A DNA stretch of 20,713 bases, from contig JAYMTF010001903.1 in the NCBI GenBank assembly GCA_036897485.1, forward strand, positions 1 to 20,713, written 5' to 3'. Below the pieces are notes generated by a model that searched no databases, was not told the DNA's origin, and saw only the letters and a list, made by a program, of their open reading frames with translations. This document shows, in pieces, positions 1-9,200 of the stretch. Made by a program: the position numbers and the translations under genes. The DNA comes from Pelargonium nanum (Eukaryota > Streptophyta > Magnoliopsida > Geraniales > Geraniaceae). Each line of letters opens with the position of its first letter. Positions within the stretch are counted from its first letter, which is position 1.

Positions 1-86
1 ATCCAAACTTTTGGAGTTCCCAAACACCTCATTTGACTCAAATCCAGCATTTTAAATCAAATCATGGTACCCAAACACACCATTAA
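1..86 (-). repeat. Possible MITE-like terminus at the window edge
   Basis: Read on the minus strand, this stretch begins GGTGTGTTTGGGTACCATG after an ATTAATTAAT run and later repeats the phrase GGTGTTTGGGAACTCC. Terminal motifs of the GGTGTGTTTGG type next to a TTA/TAA target are typical of Tourist (PIF/Harbinger) or hAT-like MITEs in plants. Only one end is present, because the window starts inside it, so the class is an inference. It lies beyond the stop codon of the MATH gene and could also be plain 3' flanking sequence. Confidence 0.25.
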
Positions 87-272
87 TTAAAACAACACGG
101 GCTTTGATTTTATGGGCTGGGTCTGTCTTTTAACTTCTCATGTCCAATTATGGGTTAAATTAGAGTCTGACAATCTGTACATGTGTGTCGTATTAAAAGT
201 TATCTGTGTCTACATGACAATGCTAGAGATCCTAAAAATGAAAAACATGAGCAATTTCAGAAGATATTGTTA

Positions 273-2216
273 TCAGCTATTGAAAACAGATACTACATTA
301 ATTTTTCCTTCAACAATCACAGTATCATTAACTATGAAGCCACTTGATACATTGTTGAGATCACTCAGCAGCATCAACCTAGGAAAGCCCCAGCTACAAC
401 GAGTGGCATTGAACCACTCCTTATCTGGAAAAGACAAACTTCCATCAAGATCATCCTCAAAACAATATAAATAAATAAAAACAATACATGCATACACATA
501 TATACACTAACCTGTCACATGGAAATGATTCCCATTCAGTTGATCCTTGATACTCAGCGTAAATTCTGCGTAAATGTTGCATCCAGAAGGAAGAGAACTT
601 TCCCACAAGTAGATAAATAGAGACAGATATTTGCCTTTTGGGACAGAATCACCTCTAGGACAAAGCAATAACTTCCTGTATCAAACCGTTTAATTAATCA
701 ATGATTGATGATGTATAAATGATTAAAAATTTACAAAAATATAACTAAGAGTAAGACCAGATACCATTCGCGCCCTCCTACAATAAACAGCTTAGACATA
801 TAAAATTCTTTTGTCAAGGTTGAATACTTCTCAACCTCCCAAGTGCAAGTACCATTAGTAGGTTCATTCACAATGCAAAGAGATCCAGTTTTCCATTCAC
901 TTTTATGGAAAAACATCTCCACTCCAAATGCACAGCTATCGTCAATGAGATATCCATTAGATGGATCATTGAATACGTCAAGGGGAAGTAATTTGGCAAA
1001 ACCCCATTCTGTCTTCAATGCATGAAAGCATCTCTCTTTCCCATCTGCCATTGCATGTGTTTTGTTCTTAAACATGTAGTTGTTAATTATAAACTTAAAT
1101 TGTAGAAAAGATTCAAAGTGTTAAGAGGATACCTTGTAGAGTCAAGTAGCTGTTGTGAACATGATCAAACACAAAAAGTTTGAAGATTGCATTGACCTCC
1201 CAACCTTGAGGCAGAGAATTGGGCTCTGCCATTACCAAGTACAGAGAGATATAGCCATTGCCACCTCTTTTCTTGTCCCCATTTGGATGCAGTGATAGCT
1301 TCCTGCATTCAACAAATATAACAAATTGGATAAAACAAAAATCTAGCAACTGCAAATCAGATTTTATAACAAGCAGTGCAATCTCAGAAATATTAATGCC
1401 AACCATTTATAACCCCCAGCATCAAAATGTTCCGAATCATACTTATCACGATTGGTTTCCTCAAGCACCTGCAGAAGCAACGAGAATGATTCGATCTTGA
1501 ATAAGTAGTTGCCCGGTCTTGCAGTTCTTACTGAGCTTGAAATTTCTGTCAATGTATGCATAACAACCCAATATATCATTATGCAGAAACTCCACAATAG
1601 ATATAAAACAATAAAAAATCATATCAATGGTACAAACATACCTTGGTGTTTGTTACCCTCAGACTGAGAACCCTTCTCCTTTTTCACTTCCTAAATGTTC
1701 ATGCCTGCTCTTTCGCTTTAACTAGGGCTAGTATTTCAGTAGAACAATGAGACTGCAAATGAACTATATATCTACAGAGATGTGCTAATTACTATAGTCA
1801 ATGAACTTAATTAGTACTAACTACTTAGTATATATATCAAGGAGCATTAAAACATATAAAGGTGAACTTGTCCCAATACATTCTGCCATTTTGTTTCCCC
1901 ACAATGCAAAACAGGAATGTACATGCATAACACCTAATTAATTACCAAGAAGTAAAGCTCCATCAAGTACACATAAATTGCAGCTTGGGGAGATGAAAGG
2001 ATGCAAACGAGTCCCCTGCCTTTTCCCATTTCTCTTCTATTACTTTGATGAGTGTTGAATATTCAACATACATATGTTTTGGTTTCCCACAAAGAGACTG
2101 GAATGCGTGGTGGAAACTTTCTACTTCAACATATGCTATAATGTCGATAATTTAGTGGCAATGTTACTCACACGTGAATCGCTAATGGAATTGTTAACAT
2201 AAGAGAGTGACTCCAT
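273..2216 (-). CDS. Two-MATH-domain (TRAF-like) protein, 7 exons, 333 aa
   Basis: My model joins seven exons, in order of translation: 2216-2172, 1690-1642, 1545-1404, 1302-1133, 1044-765, 675-512 and 424-273. All introns are GT-AG, all phases close, and the sum is 1002 nt (334 codons including TAG/TGA-type stop at 273). MATH domain 1 spans about residues 43-177 (YLFKIESFSLL, the SEHFDAGGYKW core, EWGFAKLLPLDVF, GYLIDDSCAFGVE). MATH domain 2 spans about 202-327 (TCTWEVEKYS, REWKLLLCPRGD, SWGFPRLMLLSDL, GFIVNDTVIVE). The first exon is only 15 codons, starts in a strong plant context (AACCATGG) and ends at TCACGT|GTGAGT in phase 0, which fits the next exon. MATH domains bind short peptide motifs in partner proteins; in plants they occur in BPM-Cullin3 adaptors and in UBP12/13. 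No BTB domain or protease domain is visible, so this is a MATH-only protein of unknown target. Exons 2 to 7 are strong; exon 1 is the least certain part. Confidence 0.82.
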
Positions 2217-2541
2217 GGTTGTATCTTAATACAAGACTGAGAAAAACATTGTAATTGAGATGAAAATGTAGTCTGCGGGCAGCAAGAAAGATATAGCACC
2301 AAGCTCTTGAAAGTGAACAGAACAAATAAGCAATTTTTAATAGAAGTATTCAAGCAGTTAACATTAAGCTGTTGCTCATTTAGAGAGTTTCACCATCCTA
2401 CAAATTTAGAGCAGAAATATAACATAATTCAAATCTGATATCCAACTAAAACATATACCCTCAAAATGGTCCCTTCAGATCAAGGAGTAGTTACTATATA
2501 TTAGTAAGATTGACCACAATTAATTGAGTTACTCAAGACAA
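2217..2541. other. Short spacer between MATH gene start and F-box gene end
   Basis: Only about 325 bases separate the stop of the F-box reading frame from the ATG of the MATH gene. It must hold both the F-box 3' UTR and the MATH promoter and leader. I see no TATA box of good quality and no RNA gene. The last F-box exon may also be read in another frame, to a TAA at 2503-2501. Confidence 0.5.
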
Positions 2542-4736
2542 CTAACTTATAACTTTGAAGTATAGCTGCAGCAAAAGCTTGAGCAGTGAGTTCCATTTCC
2601 AATTCATCCCCATCATCATATGCATCTGCAATACAAGAAAATGTAGAATAAGATACTGATACGGGGTATTAAGAACATATATAGGTGAACTATTGTAAAG
2701 CTTCAAAACAAACCTCCCAAACACATCCGGACGTTTTGCAATGTCATCTCCTCCATCGAGTAAAATAAGGTTCTCGGCACAAGGATACGCATTCCACTGA
2801 GAAATATCTCCTTCAAAATCAAAACACATAGTGCATGAGTCCTCTAGGTTCAGTAAATGCAATGAGTGCTTCGATCTTTCTTCTCCACGAAATAAAAGTT
2901 CTCCATTCCTTGTGAAATCAGACGGGATGACAGAGAGTTCTGGCATGCAACTGACTTTATATTGATTGCTCCAAGATGTGGCTACACCATACTCTTTCAT
3001 TACCCATATGTGCCAGTAGTCACCATTGTCAGCCACTAAAGAGAGAGATTCCCCAAGTCGTTTCGGCAAGAAGTTGTAAAACAGTGGTCCATAGCAGCTA
3101 GGAAGCCCTATAATTTGTAATGTCTCATTGGTCATGTCAAATGCTAAGAGAGCTATCCCCGAAGTTAGAGTAAAAACCCTCCAATGCACAGCCCCATTAG
3201 CAAATGCCCATATTTCATCAAAAGTGAAGCAAATAACAGAATTAGGTATATTTCTCCAAGAATTTGATCTGAATGAAAATACTTCAATATCTGGAGCTAC
3301 TCTAGTTATGCTGTTGCCCTTAGTTTCATCCATAATACCTCCGTGCCCCATCCTCACCACCTTATAGTCATTAAGGTGAGGCACGTAGCCAAACCCAAGG
3401 CGGTCACTACGTGCACGGACATAGTTGGGAAGAACTTTCACCTTCCTAATGGCAGGGTTCCAGAAATACAAATCAGGCGCTCCTGGTTCTGGTTTTAGAT
3501 TACGCAGACAAATCAACCCACTACAACAATCTTCCACCTTGTATCTTACAGACAAGTTTTTCAACAGAGTTTTTTGGTACTGACCATTTGACATTGCTGC
3601 AGAATATAAGTATTTACGACCTGAATCTCTGCATGTAGTTTCATATATGATGCGCTCTGTACTGGTCATATAAGTTTGCTTGAAGTGCATACTGATAAAA
3701 CTTGGGTCACTGAATAGTGCGCACCAAGATTTGTGTACAAGCTGAAAACGCATGACAGAGATCACAGGTAACCGCGAAACAATGCTCACAACAATATCAC
3801 CAGGAAGATCACATGATGGTAGTGACAAGGCCAAGGTACCCGCACTGAAATAGGATCAAGTGGAAAGCTTGAAGATTAAATGCAGGCATTACAAATTTAC
3901 AGTTGGTTGCAGTAAAACAGAGTATTCTACCACATCAAGTCATTAATTTCAAGACCCAATGTAGTACAAACAATATACTTTTGGACCATGGACATTGTAT
4001 GATAAATGAGTGAGGGCAATGCTAGAACTGTAACTTTAAATCCCATTTGCAGGAAGGAATGTACACAACAGAGTCCTAAATCTTATACTCAAACAATGAG
4101 CAGTACAGTAACTCATGGAAAGAGGAAACACCTAGCTAATCTTAAATAGCTGGAAATGTGAAGGATATGGTCCTATGGAGGAATCTAGAGCAAAACCCAC
4201 ATAACATGCATGGCAAAAATTAGTAATTTATGGTGCAATGATGAGAAGCTACTAAGCTAATATTAATTCAAACAAATGGAACATAATCACACACACACAC
4301 ATACATTTATACATACACATAGAGAGACAAACTGAGCTCTAATGTTACAAACAAATATAATCTCTCACACATACACATTCATTTATGCATACCCACATAC
4401 ACAAACATATATACTAAGCTCTAATGTTTCAAACAAATATAATCTCTCACACATAAACATTCATTAATGCATACCCACATACACAAACATATATACTAAG
4501 CTCTAATGTTACAAACAAATATAATCTCTCACACATACACATTCATATATGCATACCCACATACACAAACATATATACTAAGTTAATAGTTTAACAAATG
4601 GATCATAAAGTCACACTTATATATATATTTTATACATACACATATATGATATGAGAGTATGAGAGAGGTACCTCTTGGGAGGAGCTTTGTGGTTGAGGAA
4701 GGAGAGGAACAAGGGAGAGCTGACATTGTAGATCAT
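2542..4736 (-). CDS. F-box protein with F-box-associated (FBA) domain
   Basis: The protein starts in a 65-nt coding exon (4736-4672, MIYNVSSPLFLSFLNHKAPP...) that splices with AG|GTACCT to an acceptor at 3845 (TTTCAG). The join creates a Ser codon and enters the main exon in frame (...SAGTLALSLPSCDLPGD). The main reading frame has no ATG of its own at its head, only TTG at 3834, so the upstream exon is needed. The F-box is at about residues 30-75 (DLPGDIVVSIVSRLPVISVM, then VHKSWCALFSDPSF). An FBA region covers about 105-355 (DCCSGLICLRNL, FWNPAIRKVKVLP, LGFGYVPHLNDYKVVRM, FANGAVHWRVF, LLAFDMTNETLQIIGLP, HIWVMKEYGV, CAENLILLDGG). F-box proteins of this CPR1/CPR30-like class recruit substrates to SCF ubiquitin ligases through SKP1/ASK; the substrate cannot be read from the sequence. 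The C terminus is uncertain. A GGGAG|GTTTGT donor (2713) to a GCAG acceptor (2626) would end the protein at TGA 2618-2616, giving about 401 aa; without splicing the frame runs to 2542. Confidence 0.85.
4285..4312. repeat. CA-type simple repeat
   Basis: A short ACACACAC run followed by related ATACATTTATACATACACA sequence sits in the large intron of the F-box gene, just before the 82-bp tandem repeat. It is probably a dinucleotide microsatellite related in composition to the minisatellite unit. Confidence 0.6.
4335..4580. repeat. Minisatellite: three tandem copies of an 82-bp unit
   Basis: Three copies begin at 4335, 4417 and 4499, each with AGCTCTAATGTT(A/T)C and each ending with CACAAACATATATACTA. 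The spacing is exactly 82 bp both times, and the three copies differ at only a few positions, such as TTACAAAC versus TTTCAAAC and ATTTATGC versus ATTAATGC versus ATATATGC. The array lies wholly inside the intron of the F-box gene (3845-4671). High identity between units suggests recent expansion. Confidence 0.92.
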
Positions 4737-4899
4737 TTTTCCAACTATTGAACCCACAAAGGCCTGCCTTTTCTTCAACCCCTTTCACAAAACAAAGCTA
4801 CAAACAATGGGTTAGAGAAACAGATCAACAGCAGTTATTGAAAAAAAAAAGGCATGGAAATGTTTGTGAACAAAAGTAAGTTACCAGCAAAACAGTACC
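4737..4899 (-). other. F-box gene 5' leader with a 101-bp UTR intron
   Basis: On the minus strand a leader segment ends TCAGGTCAAG|GTACTG at 4899. A candidate acceptor, TTTGTAG, lies at 4798, so the second leader part would be 4797-4737 running into the ATG at 4736. The intron (4898-4798) is 101 bp. The leader upstream contains CCGGCCGTCTCC and GTTGACC motifs. This is inferred from splice signals only. Confidence 0.5.
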
Positions 4900-4997
4900 T
4901 TGACCTGAAGGAGACGGCCGGAGGTGACGGTCAACGGCGAACCAGTGGCGGTCAACGACGCAGCAGAATAGTGAGAGGGGTTTTGTAGTGATCACGT

Positions 4998-5007
4998 CTA
5001 TATATAG
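4998..5007 (-). promoter_or_regulatory. TATA box of the F-box gene
   Basis: CTATATATAG is a near-ideal plant TATA box, here palindromic. It lies about 100 bases upstream of the inferred leader donor on the minus strand, so transcription would be expected to start near 4970. The leader then reads through a C-rich stretch (AAAACCCCTCTCAC), which is common at plant starts. Confidence 0.6.
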
Positions 5008-5897
5008 TATGCATTTTGTCATTACCTAATTACTAATATGAGTTTGTATAAATAAAACACACACTAACCTCACTTTCTATAGATAAAATCAGACACTAAT
5101 CTTCTTTCTAAAAATGGATATATGAACATGTCACGTTTGTTGTGCTGCTCAGGGGTCTTTTGGGCCTTTTTGTGGTTTTAAAATTTTAAGTATTTTGATT
5201 TCTATTTTAAAAACATAGGGGAGAAATAGCAAGTAAGTTAATTTTTTCCTTAATAATATGTGTTGTACAACTTTAATGTATACTAAATAATTTCCCCTTT
5301 CAAAAAATAATAATTCTTACATGTATAATGACGATATTTTATGAAAGAATTAAATTATTTAAAATGAAATATGACACTTATTTGAGATCAAAAGTTAATA
5401 AAAACAAATATACTTTGTGATACATGAAAAATCACACTTATTTGATTTGGCCAACGCGAATTGAGCTGACACGTGGTATATTCATGGGTTCTCATTAGTG
5501 CGCTTATCGCTTTATGACCCTTCTTAACACCTCATGAACTCTCTCATAGGATCTCAACATTCTACACAGTAGACAGAAGACCTCCTTATGAATTTTTAAT
5601 CTTTTCATGATTCTACATGTGAGACTTCTAAACCACACGAGCATACATAACCACAAACGCACACTCCAGCAACTCAAAGACCACGTCCACTGTGACTTAA
5701 TTCCAACATTAAATATCGGACCACCTATTTCTCTGAGCCGTCGACACGTCTGAGCCTTTGGAACCTCCTTAGACGAGGTACACTCGATTAGTAACCTCTC
5801 ATATCCTCTAAATATTAACGCTACATGTATCATAAAAACTGAAAGAATAAACACCTCTCCAATTTCATTATAACAAATAATATCAAATAAAAAAACA
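5008..5897. other. AT-rich intergenic region, no gene recognised
   Basis: This is the upstream flank shared by the divergent F-box and PSD genes. It is strongly AT-rich up to about 5440. A less AT-rich block follows at about 5504-5854, with a 116-codon minus-strand open frame. That frame is rich in Arg, Trp, Leu and Cys, has no domain I recognise, and shows no splice context; it may be an old transposon fragment. No RNA gene seen. Confidence 0.5.
5470..5475. promoter_or_regulatory. G-box/ABRE-like CACGTG
   Basis: GACACGTGG contains a perfect CACGTG core with the GG 3' flank favoured by bZIP (ABF/GBF) factors. It is about 800 bases upstream of the PSD start codon and about 500 upstream of the F-box TATA box on the other side, so it could serve either gene or neither. 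One isolated motif is weak evidence. Confidence 0.3.
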
Positions 5898-6025
5898 TGT
5901 TCTATTCGTCTCGAAATAAATATTTCAATTTATATCGCTTTATGTATTGAAAAAAATTAAGGAGAACTTTGTAGTGTTATATATATACTATTCCATCCCA
6001 ACTCTTTGTTTTGAGACACAGTCAC
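5898..6025. repeat. Degenerate Stowaway-like MITE relic
   Basis: TTCTATTCGTCTCGAAATAA at its left resembles the MITE terminus CACCCTCCGTCCCAAAATAA found at 11622. Both places then carry GAAAAA(AA)TTAAGGAGAA at a similar distance from the terminus (5949-5966 here, 11663-11678 there). A second decayed terminus-like phrase, ATTCCATCCCAACTC, follows near 5990. The right end is not clear, so the boundary is approximate. Confidence 0.4.
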
Positions 6026-6274
6026 TAATCACTATTACATATAAAGATAAAAAAGACAATAAAATCTAATAAAGGTAGGTAGGCCCCATCCACAAACCAC
6101 TCCACAGACCCAGTCTGGCAGTCTCCACCATCAACACAGAAATGTCAAACCCCGAATGATACTGCTCTTAAACAATTATTATTATTTCCACATCTCTCTC
6201 CCTCTCAGAAACCCAATCAACATTTGTCACAGACCAAGCGAGATCGACTCACTCACTCGCTCTCGCTCACAACG

Positions 6275-9200
6275 ATGGGCCATGGAAGCTCCAAAGACGA
6301 CTCTCTCCCACCTTCTTCTTCTCCTGAGGATCGCACCGCTCGGTTCAAGCAGAAGCTTCGCCTCCATCGCCACGCTCGCAAAGGCTCCTCCACTTCCCGT
6401 CACAAGTCCATCTCCGCCGAGGATTTCGCCGGAATCGCTCTCCTCACTGTCGTCAGCGTGCGTACTTCTTTTTTCCACTTCTTTTTTGCTATTCACTAGT
6501 AAGCAGGCTTGACTGATGGGTTGTCTAGTTGTTGCTGTATTGTGCTTGTAGGCGGAGATGAAGTTTGAGGACAAGTGGCTTGCGTGCGTTTCTCTTGGTG
6601 AACAGACCTTCCGTACTGACGTATCTGATCAGTTAAGCTCCTCTTAATTACTTCATGATTTCCCTGATTTTTCAATTTGATTGAATGAGCTGGTATTCAT
6701 GTTAATAATCTCAAGATAGGTTTCTGAATGTACTGAAATTCATCCTCATTGATAAACATAATTAATTTACACTATATGTCTTAGTATTTTAGGAAATGTA
6801 ATTGGAAGTTTTAATTATCATCCCAATATAATTAAAACAATGGAGGTAATTAAGTGTTTGAAAGACTCTACTGCAGGCAAGATGTCTTTTTGGCTTGCTA
6901 TTTGTAGTCTTGCGGTAGTTTTAGAATCCTCCAATGACCTTTGGTGAAAATATGAATGAAAATAGAGGTTTTTTTCTCCTGTATTGGGCATATCTCTTTG
7001 TATAGTGATGCGGTTCTGACAATTAAAGAGAATGTCATACATGTGTTCCTGTGGGGTATGTGTTTGACTAATTTGATTTCACATTTTATTGGTATTTCCA
7101 ACATTGATCCAATACGTATGGTGTGGCTTGTAAAATAGCATTAAATTGTTGAAGAATTTAAGATCTTTGATCTTGTTTCAAGCTCTACATATCCTGATTT
7201 TTGGTTTATTATTGATGCAGGACAGAAAAACCTGTTTGGAAATCTGTGAGTATTCAGGACACTATCTTATTATGGCAATCGCCTCAGAGTATATTGTTTC
7301 TCCTTTTTGTTCAATTTGGATATGTATTAGGGTTATTACATTTAAATAAACATATTAGTAGTTATGCTTTTAGTTTTATATCCCATTGACACCTTAATAA
7401 ACATTATTTTCAGTTGGTAAGACTTAATTCATGTTCTTTTATTTTAAATCTCTTATTTCTTTCTTTTTCATGACGATAATGTATGGTGATTATATGATCT
7501 CCAACTTTATGTAGCTGAAACTTTTCCTTAATATATGCACGTCCTTTTAGTCTATAGAAACATGCTAAATTTGAGTGAAAGTATGGTGTCATATCAAGAT
7601 GATATGTTATTTCTACTTGGTTCCACTTGTGTGATCAGTGCCATCAGTGAACATTGGTTTCATCTTTCTCTAACAGGAAAAAAAGCTTCTTTTGGAAAGA
7701 AATGGGCCTCATGTTGCAAGAATATCAGTGTATGAGGTGTGTACGAATCTAAATATGATATACAATATAAATTTTGCTTCATTGCTATAAACACCCTACA
7801 TGGATTTTGGTTGATGAACATGAAAACCCAATGAAAGTGCTCTGCTCTTTGGTTCGCCTCTCAACAACTGAGATCCCCTACAATCCCAAATTCTGACCTA
7901 CTAGAGTTCAATTTAGTTATCCAGTCATATGAGAAGCAAGCCATTATGACGCCTTCTGTAACATAGCATAGAAATTGTCTATGCAACATTGCAACAACGC
8001 TTTTAATCGCATTTCTAAAACTTAAACAAAATGGGATTGTTTAACATATGAAAAATACACCATCCTGGTCCGGAACTCCAACTGTCCAAACTCCATTATT
8101 GCTCCTTGATTGAGATCCCCTTTTTTCAAGAGCTATCAACCTGAATTTTTTTCACTAGAGAGTTTTTATTTATTTATCAAATTTCTACATATTTTGAAAT
8201 TGTATAAGTGATTTACTCATGTTATACAATCTGTAATATTGTGATTCGTTTTATCTACTTTTCATTGTGATGCAGACTAATAGATTGTCCAAGAACAATC
8301 TTATTGGGTATTGTGAGATTGATCTTCTAGAATTTTTAACTAGGGTGAGTAGCCATTTCTCTTTGATAAATGCTATGAACACGTCATAGCAAAATTTTGA
8401 AGTATAGTGCTCCCCCATGTTTGGTCTTATTTATATATTTATATATTTCAGGAGTCTGATTCTGACTGCGAGGTATTTAATCTGTTAGATCCATCAACAG
8501 CTGGCAAGATTGTTGGCAAAATTTCTCTATCATGCTCTATTGAGGTGTGTAGTATATAATGGATTATTTTTCTGTTTTGCTTAGACTGATATATATTTAA
8601 CATTTAGTTGGAAACTGGCAGGACCCAATTGAAACAGAAAAATGTTTTGCAAGACGCATCTTATCAATAGTGGTATGTTGTGAATCATCTTTTATCATCT
8701 CCATTCTGATCATAATGTTTACCCATCTAAGATGCTCTGGACCAATGGATATTTTAGTTAAATGTTTCAACTGTAATCCCAAACTTCTCTTTGTTGTGGA
8801 CTTGAGCTGGCAGACATTTACAAATTAGCACAAAGTATATACCTATTTTACAGTGTTTAGAACTTAAACATGGATATTGCATTAGCTTTTTATGTTTAGA
8901 TATTTTGTTTGTACTCACTTTTCTTGCTCCTAATGCTCACCATTAATATATACCCGAGTCCTTATACTTTGTGCAGGATGGCAATGAAGATGGAATGCTA
9001 TCATTCTCTGAATTTTCGGACTTAATAGATGCTTTTGGCAATCAAGTGGCAGCTAGCAAGGTTTGAACTTTGATAACTATTGGATTCTGTACATCTATCT
9101 TCATGAGAGATTCAGTTTTGAACTATGTTTACACTAGCACCCTAGCATTACTCAAGAGTTTGTTAAGATAACAGAGCTTGATATGAATTTTGGTTGTAGA

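Noticed and set aside
112..474. Plus-strand 120-codon ORF at the window start
   Set aside because: It overlaps the last exon of the MATH gene on the opposite strand, whose MATH motifs and splice phases are convincing. It is a shadow.
2168..2353. Minus-strand 61-codon ORF covering the proposed MATH exon 1
   Set aside because: It is in a different frame from the ATG at 2216, has no family signature and no suitable donor.
5979..5988. TATATATATA as the PSD TATA box
   Set aside because: It lies about 290 bases before the ATG within a MITE-like relic and AT-rich DNA. With no leader evidence it cannot be told from background.
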